From Rhizobiaceae bacterium (GTDB taxonomy: Bacteria; Pseudomonadota; Alphaproteobacteria; Rhizobiales; Rhizobiaceae), in assembly GCA_029212415.1 (NCBI GenBank), contig JARGOF010000050.1:1871-41948 (forward strand): a stretch of 40,078 nucleotides of DNA, written 5' to 3'. The translations under genes were made by a program, and so were the position numbers. Of the stretch, positions 1 to 9,423 are shown piece by piece. Each line of letters begins with the position of its first letter. The stretch's first letter is position 1. The notes under the pieces were generated by a model. The model searched no databases. It was given only the letters and a program-made list of their open reading frames with translations, and was not told the DNA's origin.

Positions 1-1
1 G

Positions 2-274
2 CCGCGTGACGCCGGTTCAGCGCGTGACAACAGCTTCGTGAGCCAGGGCGCCTTGAACAATGATGTGTTTCCGACATTTGCACAAACGCCCAGAGCGGCC
101 ACTGTCCAACTCAGCGATGAAGACAAGAAGGCCATGCTTGAAGAGATGCGGGCGATTCGCGCCGCCAATCAGGCAACCGGAAAAAGGGCGGTCGCCGCTT
201 CCCGGCGCAGTGGCAGTCTTGATGATGTCGCGCGAACACATGCGACTGAAACGAAAGCCGAGATTGAAAACTGA
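2..274 (+). CDS. C-terminal end of an unrecognised protein (partial)
   Basis: The reading frame is open from base 2, so the start lies outside the window; a GTG at 38 is the only start-like codon visible and is probably internal. The 90 visible residues are hydrophilic, with a charged, probably helical stretch (LSDEDKKAMLEEMRAIRAAN) and a tail rich in Ala, Arg, Thr and Glu. There are no cysteine motifs or membrane segments. It lies 143 bases upstream of alaC on the same strand. I do not recognise the family. The frame could be fortuitous, but the acidic/basic helix pattern looks like real protein. Confidence 0.5.
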   Translation, partial: PRDAGSARDNSFVSQGALNNDVFPTFAQTPRAATVQLSDEDKKAMLEEMRAIRAANQATGKRAVAASRRSGSLDDVARTHATETKAEIEN

Positions 275-417
275 AGCTTCCTTCGCCGGGATTGCCAGCT
301 TCAATGCAACCATCTATTGGAACGCCCGACAGTCCTGCAACAGGCCAAGTTAACACAGCGGTGGTCGATAGATTGATCCATCGATCCACCGATACCGGGG
401 ACCAAACCGAGAGCATC

Positions 418-1635
418 ATGGAAGAATTTCACAAAGTCAGACGTCTGCCGCCTTATGTTTTTGAACAGGTAAACCGCCTGAAAGCCAGCGCGCGGGCGGC
501 CGGCGCCGACATTATTGACCTTGGAATGGGCAATCCTGATTTGCCGACGCCCCAGGCGATTGTCGACAAACTGTGTGAAGTTGTGCAGGATCCACGCACC
601 CACCGTTATTCGACATCGCGAGGTATTCCGGGGCTCAGAAAGGCACAGGCGCGCTATTATGAGCGTCGCTTTGGCGTCAAATTGGATCCCGAGACGCAGG
701 TTGTCGCAACCCTTGGATCGAAAGAGGGGTTTGCCAATATGGCGCAAGCCATAACAGCGCCCGGCGATGTTGTCCTGTGCCCCAATCCGACCTATCCGAT
801 CCACGCTTTCGGTTTCATTATGTCGGGCGGTGTCATTCGGTCCATGACGGTCAAACCCGATGACAGTTTTTTTCACTCACTGGAGCGTGCGGTTCGCCAT
901 TCCATCCCGAAACCGATTGCGCTGATTTTGAACTATCCGTCCAATCCGACAGCCCACACGGCGAGCCTTGATTTCTACAAGGATGTTGTGGCTTTTGCGC
1001 GAAAGCACGAGATCATTATCCTGTCGGATCTGGCCTATGCGGAATTGTATTATGATGACATGCCGCCGCCGTCGGTTCTGCAAGTGCCGGGCGCGATAGA
1101 CGTTGCAGTTGAATTTACATCCATGTCCAAGACATTTTCGATGCCCGGCTGGCGCATGGGATTTGCAGTCGGCAACGAACGGCTGATTGCCGCCCTGTCG
1201 CGGGTAAAGTCCTATCTGGATTACGGCGCGTTTACCCCGATTCAGGTTGCAGCGAGCATGGCTCTCAACAGCGATGGCTCCGATATCGAAATTGTCCGCA
1301 ATACCTATAAACGCCGCCGTGATGTGATGGTGGAATCCTTTGCCAATGCCGGATGGGCTGTCCCGTCACCTGACGCAACCATGTTTGCCTGGGCACCGTT
1401 GCCGGAGCGTTTTCGTAAAATCGGATCGTTGGAATTTTCCAAGCTGCTTATCGAACGTGCCGATGTTGCGGTCGCGCCAGGTGTCGGCTTTGGTGAATAT
1501 GGCGATGAATTTGTGCGTATTGCTCTGGTGGAAAATGAGCACCGCATTCGTCAGGCTGCACGAAATATCAAACGCTTTCTTGCTTCCAGCGACGAAAATA
1601 TGCAAAACGTTGTTCAGCTGGACACCCGGCGATAG
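418..1635 (+). CDS. alaC: AlaC-type alanine/LL-DAP-like aminotransferase
   Basis: A PLP-dependent class I/II aminotransferase of 405 residues, close in length to E. coli AlaC (glutamate-pyruvate aminotransferase), with which it shares long stretches such as RLPPYVF near the N terminus, GYSTSRGIP-like THRYSTSRGIP at 61-71 and NYPSNPT at 172-178. The expected PLP lysine is K238 in SMSKTFSMPGWRMGF, and D204 in LSDLAYAEL should bind the pyridine nitrogen. The enzyme is cytosolic and probably makes alanine from pyruvate and glutamate; related alphaproteobacterial proteins are often named LL-diaminopimelate aminotransferase. The frame continues upstream to 292, but the family begins at the ATG at 418, preceded by a purine-rich CCGAGAG. 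It lies 79 bases before hom, suggesting a shared amino-acid transcript. Confidence 0.9.
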   Translation: MEEFHKVRRLPPYVFEQVNRLKASARAAGADIIDLGMGNPDLPTPQAIVDKLCEVVQDPRTHRYSTSRGIPGLRKAQARYYERRFGVKLDPETQVVATLGSKEGFANMAQAITAPGDVVLCPNPTYPIHAFGFIMSGGVIRSMTVKPDDSFFHSLERAVRHSIPKPIALILNYPSNPTAHTASLDFYKDVVAFARKHEIIILSDLAYAELYYDDMPPPSVLQVPGAIDVAVEFTSMSKTFSMPGWRMGFAVGNERLIAALSRVKSYLDYGAFTPIQVAASMALNSDGSDIEIVRNTYKRRRDVMVESFANAGWAVPSPDATMFAWAPLPERFRKIGSLEFSKLLIERADVAVAPGVGFGEYGDEFVRIALVENEHRIRQAARNIKRFLASSDENMQNVVQLDTRR

Positions 1636-1659
1636 CCGTTCACCTTTCCACTGATTAGA

Positions 1660-1685
1660 CGCCCGGCGTATTCATTCATCGGGCG
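1660..1685 (+). terminator. Hairpin between alaC and hom
   Basis: Arms CGCCCG (1660-1665) and CGGGCG (1680-1685) form a six-pair GC stem with a 14-base loop, 25 bases after the alaC stop and 30 before hom. There is no T-run, so it could be a weak attenuator, a processing site or chance. Confidence 0.3.
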
Positions 1686-1714
1686 CAGCATCACAATGAC
1701 TGGATTTTTCGAAA

Positions 1715-3043
1715 ATGGTAAATGCGTTGAAGATCGGCATTGCGGGCCTTGGCACTGTCGGTGCATCGCTTGCCCGTATCCTGATCGATCGTCACGACAA
1801 GCTGGCGGATATTTGCGGCAGACCGATTGAAATCGTCGCTGTCAGCGCGCGCGATGAGAAGAAGGATCGTGGCGTTGATCTGTCGCATGTGCGCTTTTAT
1901 GCCGATCCCGTTGAATTGGCGGCTGAGGCTGACATCGACGTGTTTGTCGAGCTGATGGGCGGCGAGGGGGATCCAGCTCTCAGTGCTGTGCGCACTGCAC
2001 TGGCGCGCGGCAAACATGCCGTGACGGCCAACAAGGCCCTGCTGGCCCGCCATGGTGTCGAACTGGCCGTGGTAGCGGAAGAAAGCGGCGTCCTGTTGAA
2101 TTTCGAGGCCGCTGTCGCCGGTGGAATTCCGATCATCAAGGCGATGCGTGAATCCTTGACGGGCAACAATATTTCCCGTGTTTTCGGCATATTGAACGGG
2201 ACCTGCAATTATATTCTGACGGAAATGGAGCGTGGCGGCCTGTCCTTCAAGGACTGCCTGAAGGAAGCCCAAAGGCTTGGTTATGCCGAAGCCGATCCGA
2301 CATTCGATATCGAAGGAAACGATACCGCACACAAGCTGGCAATCCTGACCAGTCTTGCTTTCGGCACCCGGATTGCGTGTGATGACATCTATCTGGAAGG
2401 TATTTCCAACATAACGATCGAAGATATACGCGCGGCTGACGATCTGGGCTTTCGTATCAAATTGCTCGGTGTTGCTCAAAAAACCGATACAGGTATCGAA
2501 CAGCGGGTTCACCCGACGATGGTGCCGAAGGAATCGGTCATTGCCCAGGTTGATGGTGTCACCAATGCTGTGGCCATTGATGCCGACATACTGGGGGAAT
2601 TGCTGCTTTCGGGGCCGGGGGCAGGCGGCGACGCAACTGCTTCTGCGGTGCTGGGCGATCTCGCTGATATCGCGAAATGCCAGCCGGGCCACCAACACGG
2701 TCCCGTCCTTGGGCGGCCGGCAGTTCAGTTGCAGCCCTATGTCAAGGCGCGCATGCGCAGCCATGAAGGTGGCTATTTCATCCGTTTGACAGTGGAGGAC
2801 CGCACCGGTGTCTTTGCCAATCTGGCGAAACACATGTCAGACAATGGTATCTCGCTTGAATCGATTGTGCAGCGTCCCGGACGTTTCGGTAAAGGCGGAA
2901 CCGGCGAACACAAGACAGTGATCCTCGTCACCCATGCGACCATGGAAGCATCTGTGCGCAAGGCTGTCCGGTCTATTTCGTCAGATGGTTATCTGCAGGA
3001 TAAGCCGCAGGTGATCAGAATAGAACGTCCCGGCCATCACTGA
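1715..3043 (+). CDS. hom: Homoserine dehydrogenase
   Basis: NAD(P)-dependent homoserine dehydrogenase (442 residues) reduces aspartate semialdehyde to homoserine at the branch to threonine and methionine. The N-terminal Rossmann fold shows GLGTVG at 11-16. The catalytic domain has the family motifs TANKALLA, GGIPII, LNGTCNYIL and GYAEADPTFDIEGND; in this family the lysine of ANKALL and the glutamate/aspartate residues of the last motif act in binding and catalysis. A C-terminal ACT domain starts near residue 350 (YFIRLTVEDRTGVFANLAKH), as in feedback-regulated forms. The ribosome site before the ATG is weak. In related Rhizobiales hom is commonly followed directly by glpX; here an opposing gene lies between them. 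Confidence 0.95.
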   Translation: MVNALKIGIAGLGTVGASLARILIDRHDKLADICGRPIEIVAVSARDEKKDRGVDLSHVRFYADPVELAAEADIDVFVELMGGEGDPALSAVRTALARGKHAVTANKALLARHGVELAVVAEESGVLLNFEAAVAGGIPIIKAMRESLTGNNISRVFGILNGTCNYILTEMERGGLSFKDCLKEAQRLGYAEADPTFDIEGNDTAHKLAILTSLAFGTRIACDDIYLEGISNITIEDIRAADDLGFRIKLLGVAQKTDTGIEQRVHPTMVPKESVIAQVDGVTNAVAIDADILGELLLSGPGAGGDATASAVLGDLADIAKCQPGHQHGPVLGRPAVQLQPYVKARMRSHEGGYFIRLTVEDRTGVFANLAKHMSDNGISLESIVQRPGRFGKGGTGEHKTVILVTHATMEASVRKAVRSISSDGYLQDKPQVIRIERPGHH

Positions 3044-3141
3044 CGTCCTGTTGTGACTGTTCTGAAGAATTTTAAAATTAATATTCAAATTCAAAAAGAT
3101 AGTCTGATTACCTGAGATTCTGAATCAGCATTGGGCGCGCG

Positions 3142-6100
3142 TCACCACATTTCCCGCGCGTTCAGCAGATGACCGGAAATGGTTTTCAGCAGGTTGAGAG
3201 CGACATCCCGGTCGTGCTCGACAACATCACGAAACGCCTGTTTGTTGATACGCAATCCGATCAGGTCAGTGGTTGCAATCATGTCAAATTCACGATCCCG
3301 ATCCATGATGATGGCAAGGTCACCTATGATGCGTCCCGGCTCAATGGTGGTGATCAGCAGCGCCTTGTGTTCTTCCGTTTCGGGTAGCCACAGTTCGGCT
3401 TTGCCCTTGGTGAATGTGTAGGCACCATCCGTTCGATCGCCGGTTTTGAAGATCTTTTCGCCTTTCTCGTACTTCACCCATTGGGAGCCGTAGGCAAGCA
3501 GGCGCAATTGTTTGCGGTCAAGTTCTGCAAAGAGGGGGGTGCGCGCGAGGACATGCAGCTTTTCTGCCAGCCTGGCGGCCGCGGGTGCAGAGGCCTCATC
3601 GGCCAATTTCTCGTCTGTCACCACAGCATATCCGGCCGGAACAAGCTGTCCGGCGCGCAATTCGTAACAGGCATCATATTGCTGCGGATTGCGAAACTTT
3701 GATTCAAGCACAATGATTGTCGCATTGGGCAACAATCTGCGCGCCTTTTGTTTCATCTCGCTGCGCTTGCGTTCATCTTCGGAGGCAAAGATGCGATCCA
3801 GGACCAGGATATCCGGACGTCTGATGGCGGCACGAATGAAATCAATATGTTCCTGTGCGATCTGCGGAAAGTTTGCGCCATTGAAACCGGCTTGCGTATC
3901 CGCATAAAGAAGCATGATATCGGTTTTGATGTCCTCTTCCTGCAGTGCCTGTGAAATGATTTTCATCAGCGCCTTCGAAGCGCCTACTGTGTATTTGGAA
4001 ACCCGTGCAAAGAGTATGTTTTCCAATATGCTGAGATTTGGGCAGTAGGTATGCCGATCCAGTGGCGCGTAATATTCCCGCACCCGATGGTAGATCTGAA
4101 AACCGTAGTCACGGCGGGCCTGGGTAATTTTTTCGGTCAATTCGTGCGGGAAAGCGTCTTCAAACTGTTCTGCGGTGATGCGAAACGGAAGGCTCATGAC
4201 CAACATGGTTTCTTCATAGGACAGTGCGTGCCAACCCATTTTTTGCTGCTTGCGATAAATGGATACGAGACTTTCAAAAAAGTCAGAGGTGAGCGTGGCA
4301 ACGCGAAGGAACATGGGATGCTCCGCACCGACATTCGAAAATGTTTGCACCAGCACAGCCATGAGATCCATTGCCAGCTGTTTTATGTCCTCCTCCAGTC
4401 CGAGCTCCCGCAAGGTAGACAGGAAAAGCGGGTCGTCAACGATCTGATGATCGCTGGTGCCGTCATTGCGAATGGCAAATAGAATATTCTCGCTGACTGT
4501 CAGGGCAGGATTGAAGTGTGCGCGGTCAAAAAAGTGTATAAATGAGGCGAAATCACCAGATCGCAATTGGTCTCGCAGACGCTCCCGTATCGCAAGGATC
4601 TTGCTGGTTAGCTCAGGATAATTCTCCCGGTCTATTTTGGCTTCCAGTCCGCGCCGCATCAGCATGTCCTCAAGCCCGATCGCATTGATGATTTCGAGCC
4701 ACCATTCACGCAATTCATCAGGGGTGTGCGCACCCACCAATTCCGGGTCAAGCCATTGATCCTGCAAGGAGTAGGGGCTGTTTCCGACGCGCTTTGATTC
4801 CTCGATCTCGGCGATCTGCTCATCGGTGAGCGTTTCAACGCCGATCGGAGCCGGCATGAGGGGCATCTGTACATTCTGCCCCACCGTACCACTGAATATA
4901 TGCGGTGTGCCGCCCGCTGAGCCGATGCGGCTGGATATCGTTTCCTGATAGAGTGTAGCAAGGTCGTGACCAGCGATCGTAATGCTCCCAGAGGCTGGTA
5001 GAACAGAACGATTCAAGGCCTGGACAAAGGCCCGCCGGGCAAAGGCATTATCGCTTTGAATGGCGATGAAGGACCCCTTTTTGATCTCGACATTGATCCT
5101 GTTGAGTACGGGCATGCCGTATTGATCAATGATTGTGAGATCGCGGATCGAAATATCACCAGCAAGATGGGGAATTTTCTCCGGTCTTGCGTAAAACAGC
5201 TCCTCATCAATCATGCCTGGCTGTGTAAACTGTTCGGTGATTGTGCGGTAACGCAGGCTGACATCCTGAATTTGGCTGTAATAGGCCAGCAATTCGCGCC
5301 AGGGAGACATCAGGTCCTTGTGCGAGGCCAGAGCCGCAGCGAGCGCGCCGACCGTCAGCTCTCCCTGGATAACCAGATATCCGCCTATGGACAGGAACAG
5401 AAAAGGGGTCAGCTGATTGATGAAATTGTTGAGAAATTTCATCAGAAACTTGAGATTGTAAATCTGCAGTCGAATTTTGAATATGTCACCGAACCGACTG
5501 GAGAAATCGGCAAGCGTATAACTCAGGCCATTGATTGTACGCAGGGATTCAACGCCGGTAACGGTTTCTCCGATGCGATCCGACAAAGAGCGAACGACCA
5601 GGATACGTTCCTTGTTCAGGTTGTTTATCTGGCGTTGCAGCCTTGGAATAATATAGGCCTGCAGCGGGATCAGGATGATGGCAGCCACACCCAACCACAG
5701 GTTCTGTACAAATAGAAAAACGGTGATCGTCAACATCTGGCCGGCTGCAAACACCGGTCTGGAAATTGCATCGCCCATCATTGTGCACAATGCTTCCGCT
5801 TCAGCGGTAATCATTGAAATCAGCGCACCCTGGGATGTCCTGCGAAATTGCGGCAGAGGCAGTCGCAACATTCTGGAAATGAGTTGAAATCTGAAACGGC
5901 GCAGCAGACGCTCGGCAACCACACCTTTATAGATATTGGTTTGCATCTTCAGAACGCCCGAGACAATGACGGTCAGCAGAAAAGCGATGCAAAGGCTCGC
6001 CAGATACTCAAACTGGCTAAGGGAAAAACCCAACATTGAAATGGGGAATGTGCTGGAACCAATAGCCTCGTTGATGATCTGTTTTGGCAATTCAAGCGAC

Positions 6101-6198
6101 AGGTAGAGAATCGGAAAAGAGATCACCGTCAGGATCAACAGGATGACCTGCGAGCGTGCGCTGTATTTCCAGATGAATGTGAGCAGGGATGTCGACAT
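3142..6198 (-). CDS. Degenerate ABC exporter-like protein with cNMP-binding domain
   Basis: A 1018-residue inner-membrane protein. Residues 1-300 resemble an ABC exporter membrane domain, with hydrophobic segments near 18-36, 62-82, 152-186 and 255-285 and coupling-helix-like stretches. An ABC ATPase-like domain follows from about 348, but its key motifs are missing: the Walker A position (379-391) reads AIQSDNAFARRAF with no GxGKS/T, the signature position (771-781) reads GFNGANFPQIA instead of LSGGQ, Walker B (796-801) is ILVLDR without the catalytic Glu, and the H-loop His is Glu (VLESK). About 330 extra residues separate the Q-loop-like region (TPHIFSGTVGQN) from the signature. Residues 885-1005 are a cyclic-nucleotide/CRP-type sensor domain (GDLAIIMDRDREFDM). 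Transport seems unlikely to use ATP at this site; a sensor or partner role is inference. Confidence 0.8.
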   Translation of the reverse strand: MSTSLLTFIWKYSARSQVILLILTVISFPILYLSLELPKQIINEAIGSSTFPISMLGFSLSQFEYLASLCIAFLLTVIVSGVLKMQTNIYKGVVAERLLRRFRFQLISRMLRLPLPQFRRTSQGALISMITAEAEALCTMMGDAISRPVFAAGQMLTITVFLFVQNLWLGVAAIILIPLQAYIIPRLQRQINNLNKERILVVRSLSDRIGETVTGVESLRTINGLSYTLADFSSRFGDIFKIRLQIYNLKFLMKFLNNFINQLTPFLFLSIGGYLVIQGELTVGALAAALASHKDLMSPWRELLAYYSQIQDVSLRYRTITEQFTQPGMIDEELFYARPEKIPHLAGDISIRDLTIIDQYGMPVLNRINVEIKKGSFIAIQSDNAFARRAFVQALNRSVLPASGSITIAGHDLATLYQETISSRIGSAGGTPHIFSGTVGQNVQMPLMPAPIGVETLTDEQIAEIEESKRVGNSPYSLQDQWLDPELVGAHTPDELREWWLEIINAIGLEDMLMRRGLEAKIDRENYPELTSKILAIRERLRDQLRSGDFASFIHFFDRAHFNPALTVSENILFAIRNDGTSDHQIVDDPLFLSTLRELGLEEDIKQLAMDLMAVLVQTFSNVGAEHPMFLRVATLTSDFFESLVSIYRKQQKMGWHALSYEETMLVMSLPFRITAEQFEDAFPHELTEKITQARRDYGFQIYHRVREYYAPLDRHTYCPNLSILENILFARVSKYTVGASKALMKIISQALQEEDIKTDIMLLYADTQAGFNGANFPQIAQEHIDFIRAAIRRPDILVLDRIFASEDERKRSEMKQKARRLLPNATIIVLESKFRNPQQYDACYELRAGQLVPAGYAVVTDEKLADEASAPAAARLAEKLHVLARTPLFAELDRKQLRLLAYGSQWVKYEKGEKIFKTGDRTDGAYTFTKGKAELWLPETEEHKALLITTIEPGRIIGDLAIIMDRDREFDMIATTDLIGLRINKQAFRDVVEHDRDVALNLLKTISGHLLNAREMW

Positions 6199-6518
6199 GT
6201 ATCGCCGTGTTTGTGATTTCTACAGGCGTGGTGTTTAGGCTTTCAGGTGCATTTTATCAACTGATGCCGCGGCCTGTGGCATCGCGTTTCTTTGCGCCTG
6301 ATCTGATCGCAGGAATGTTGGCTATCGAATCAGTTTTTTCTCCGCCGGTTGTGCGCGTTGAAGGTGATCGAAGGAAACATGCTTTTACACTAATCGATTT
6401 AGTGGTGAGCAATTGAAAAGAACCAAGGAATTCCGGCGTTATTCGGCCCGATTGCCGTTGCCAATGATCCCATCAACGGGCTATCAGGACCAAAATCACA
6501 ACAACAGGATCATCAGAA
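6199..6518. other. Divergent intergenic region, ABC-like gene / glpX
   Basis: These 320 bases should hold the promoters of both the leftward ABC-like gene and the rightward glpX. I see no convincing protein in either direction. The only clear structure is a palindrome at 6388-6404, listed separately. A clear ribosome site for glpX is not obvious; AACAGGATCATCAGAA just upstream contains AGGA. Confidence 0.5.
6388..6404. promoter_or_regulatory. Possible operator palindrome
   Basis: CACTAA (6388-6393) and TTAGTG (6399-6404) form a perfect inverted repeat around TCGAT, 115 bases upstream of glpX and about 185 upstream of the ABC-like gene. The half-site length and AT-rich centre suit a dimeric regulator, but no binder is identified. 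Confidence 0.3.
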
Positions 6519-7505
6519 ATGGCGACCAAATCTCCCAGCGACAGCAGTCTCGACCGTTTACTGACACTTGAGATCGTGCGCGTTACCGAGCGGGCAGCCG
6601 TGGCAGCGTCCAGGTTACGTGGACGCGGTGATGAAAAAGAGGCCGATCAGGTGGCTGTTGACGCCATGCGTCAGGAACTGAACAAATTGCCGATCAATGG
6701 CCGTGTGGTCATCGGTGAGGGGGAACGCGACGAAGCCCCCATGCTCTATATTGGTGAGGACGTCGGCACCGGATTGGGCCCGGACGTGGATATTGCTCTG
6801 GATCCGCTGGAAGGCACCACGATCTGTGCGAAGAACCTGCCAAATGCCCTGGCTGTCATTGCCGTGGCGGAAAAAAGCAGCCTGCTCTATGCGCCGGATG
6901 TCTACATGGACAAGATTGCCATCGGGCCGGGTTATCCCAAGGGCATCATTTCGATTGATGCCAGTCCGACAGAAAACCTGTCAGCTCTTGCCAAAGCCAA
7001 GGGCGTGCCGATCGCGCAGATCACCGTGTGCATTCTGGACCGTCCCCGTCATGCCCGCATGATTGAGGAAGTCCGGGCATCCGGTGCAGCCATCAGGCTG
7101 ATCGGCGATGGTGATGTTGCCGGCATTATTCACACGACGGATCCCGACGAGACGGGCATTGATATTTACATGGGTATCGGCGGCGCGCCGGAAGGCGTTC
7201 TGGCGGCTGCGGCCCTTCGGTGCATTGGCGGACAGATGCAGGGGCGCCTGCAGCTGAACACGGCGGAGAAGATTGCACGGGCCAAGACGATGGGCATCAT
7301 GGATCCGCTTCGAGTCTACGAGATGGAAGACATGGCCAGTGGCGACGTGGTGTTTGCGGCGACCGGAGTGACCGACGGCAATATGCTCAGCGGTGTTCGT
7401 TTTGCCCGTGATGCCATCGTGACGCACACGATCGTCATGCGTTCATCCTCGCGCACTGTCCGCGAGATCAAGGCAAGGCACCAGGATCTCGGAAAGTTTG
7501 GATAA
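6519..7505 (+). CDS. glpX: Class II fructose-1,6-bisphosphatase
   Basis: GlpX (328 residues) removes the 1-phosphate of fructose 1,6-bisphosphate in gluconeogenesis, a cytosolic metal-dependent step. The class II signatures are clear: GEGERDEAPMLYIGE with metal-binding acids, ALDPLEGTT, the substrate-binding GIGGAPEGVLAAAALR and a MEDMASGDVVFAATG stretch. Length matches the family (about 320-335). The ATG at 6519 is supported by AGGA about 12 bases upstream. recJ follows 85 bases later on the same strand, the usual Rhizobiales order. Confidence 0.95.
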   Translation: MATKSPSDSSLDRLLTLEIVRVTERAAVAASRLRGRGDEKEADQVAVDAMRQELNKLPINGRVVIGEGERDEAPMLYIGEDVGTGLGPDVDIALDPLEGTTICAKNLPNALAVIAVAEKSSLLYAPDVYMDKIAIGPGYPKGIISIDASPTENLSALAKAKGVPIAQITVCILDRPRHARMIEEVRASGAAIRLIGDGDVAGIIHTTDPDETGIDIYMGIGGAPEGVLAAAALRCIGGQMQGRLQLNTAEKIARAKTMGIMDPLRVYEMEDMASGDVVFAATGVTDGNMLSGVRFARDAIVTHTIVMRSSSRTVREIKARHQDLGKFG

Positions 7506-7590
7506 GATGATACATGCGCCTTGAACAGAGGCACTGTCGTCAAAGACCAATATGCAATAGCATCCGCACAATTGTTTTGGAGTCATTTGG

Positions 7591-9390
7591 TTGGATGTGA
7601 AAACCGAAAGTCGTGGACAGACTTTTCTGGATGTCGAGAAATCCCTTTCGGGGCAGCACTGGCTGCAGCGTCTTGATGCTGCAGGCCTTAACCGGGCGCT
7701 GGCGATTGCGCAGGTCGAGGGCATTTCCGATCTCGTGTCACGCGTGCTTGCCGGACGTGGGGTGATCGCGCAGGATGCGACGTCATTTTTGGCGCCAACC
7801 TTGCGTGATCTGATGCCGGACCCGTCCTCCCTGCAGGATATGGAAGTGGCGGCATCGCGGCTGTGTGATGCGATCGTCGCAAAGCAGCGCGTAGCGATTT
7901 TCGGTGATTATGATGTTGATGGTGCCGCTTCTGCGGCCCTGGTTGCTCTGTTTCTTGAACATTTCTGCGTTCCAAGCGAGATTTACATTCCTGACCGGGT
8001 GTTTGAAGGCTATGGCCCCAACATCAATGCGATGGACGAACTGATTGATAATGGCGCCGGCCTGATTGTTACTGTCGATTGTGGTTCGGCCAGTCACGAA
8101 GCGCTCCAGCACGCCAAAAGCCGCAACGTCGATGTGGTTGTCATCGATCACCATCAATTGAGTGATGACCATCCGCCATGCGTTGCGCTGGTCAATCCCA
8201 ACCGCAATGATGATCTGTCAGGGCAGGGGCACCTTTGTGCTGCGGGTCTGGTGTTTCTGACCTTGGTGGCCACGGCGCGCACCTTGCGCAGTCGGGGAGA
8301 CAAACGCGCCGGATCGCTGGATCTGCTGAAAATGCTTGATCTGGTTGCATTGGCAACGGTTTGTGATGTCGTGCCTCTGACCGGTTTGAACCGGGCTTAC
8401 GTGGTCAAGGGCCTCGTGGTGGCTCGGCAGATGGGCAATCCGGGTCTGGCGGCATTGATGAAGGTTGCCGGCGTCGATGGACCCCTGACGCCCTATCATC
8501 TGGGTTTTCTAGTCGGGCCCCGGATCAATGCCGGAGGGCGGGTCGGTGATGCGGCTTTGGGCAGTCGTCTGTTGACCATATCCGACACCACCGAAGTGCA
8601 GACCATTGCGGAAACACTCAATCGCCTCAATCAGGAGCGCCAGTTGATCGAGCGCTCCATGCTGGAGGAAGCCGAAGCCGAAGCGCTGTCGGAAATTGGA
8701 GTGGGCGAGGGGCCGGCTGTCATTGTTACCGCCAGTGATGGCTGGCATCCGGGTATTGTCGGGATCGTTGCCGCACGGCTGAAGGAGAAATTCAGACGCC
8801 CGGCCTTTGCCATTGCCTTCAACCCTTCCGGATCGGGTACCGGGTCAGGCCGCTCCATCGCCGGGTTTGATATCGGACGCATGGTGCGCGATGCAGTGAC
8901 CAAGGGACTGGCAACGAAGGGCGGTGGCCATTCGATGGCTGCAGGCCTGAGTCTCGAGCGCAGCCAGCTCGGCGCCTTGCGTGCCTACTTTGAGGAAACT
9001 GCGGCAGAGAAGGTTCGGTCTCTGCGTTCAAACCAGACCTTGAAAATTGATGGAGCGATTGCGGCCAGTGGCGCAACCATTGACCTGTTGGATCAATTGG
9101 AAGGTGCCGGCCCCTTTGGCGCAGGCAACCCGCAGCCGGTTTTTGTTCTGCCCAACCACCAGCTTGTCGATGCGCGGATTGTCGGTGCCGATCATGTCAA
9201 GCTGCGGCTTGCCGATGCAACCGGTTCAAAGATTGAAGGTATTGTCTTTCGCGCAAGCGAAACAGATGTTGGCAAGGCTTTGCTGAACGGACGGGGCAAG
9301 CGGTTTCATATTGCCGGCACCCTGTCCGTCAACCATTGGCAGGGTAGCCGCAGGGTACAGATTCGGGTGATTGACGCTGCCATGGCTTGA
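7591..9390 (+). CDS. recJ: Single-stranded-DNA 5'-3' exonuclease RecJ
   Basis: RecJ (599 residues) degrades single-stranded DNA 5' to 3' in recombination and mismatch or base-excision repair. DHH phosphoesterase motifs are present: GDYDVDGAASA (105-115) with the first metal-binding aspartates, VTVDCG (160-165), and the DHH triad with extra His at 186-188 (VVIDHHQL). The DHHA1 domain shows GGGHSMAAG and a further GRSIAGFDIGRMV stretch; the C-terminal OB-type domain ends in VNHWQGSRRVQIRV. The start is TTG: GGAG sits eight bases upstream and no ATG lies close in this frame. The SDR gene begins 33 bases downstream and may be cotranscribed. Confidence 0.93.
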   Translation: MDVKTESRGQTFLDVEKSLSGQHWLQRLDAAGLNRALAIAQVEGISDLVSRVLAGRGVIAQDATSFLAPTLRDLMPDPSSLQDMEVAASRLCDAIVAKQRVAIFGDYDVDGAASAALVALFLEHFCVPSEIYIPDRVFEGYGPNINAMDELIDNGAGLIVTVDCGSASHEALQHAKSRNVDVVVIDHHQLSDDHPPCVALVNPNRNDDLSGQGHLCAAGLVFLTLVATARTLRSRGDKRAGSLDLLKMLDLVALATVCDVVPLTGLNRAYVVKGLVVARQMGNPGLAALMKVAGVDGPLTPYHLGFLVGPRINAGGRVGDAALGSRLLTISDTTEVQTIAETLNRLNQERQLIERSMLEEAEAEALSEIGVGEGPAVIVTASDGWHPGIVGIVAARLKEKFRRPAFAIAFNPSGSGTGSGRSIAGFDIGRMVRDAVTKGLATKGGGHSMAAGLSLERSQLGALRAYFEETAAEKVRSLRSNQTLKIDGAIAASGATIDLLDQLEGAGPFGAGNPQPVFVLPNHQLVDARIVGADHVKLRLADATGSKIEGIVFRASETDVGKALLNGRGKRFHIAGTLSVNHWQGSRRVQIRVIDAAMA

Positions 9391-9423
9391 TTGCGAGTGC
9401 CGGGCGAACAGGGAGAGAGGGCT

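Noticed and set aside
1691-2833. Long minus-strand open frame opposite hom
   Set aside because: No family motif, and its composition is that of an antisense frame of a GC-biased gene; hom on the plus strand is unmistakable.
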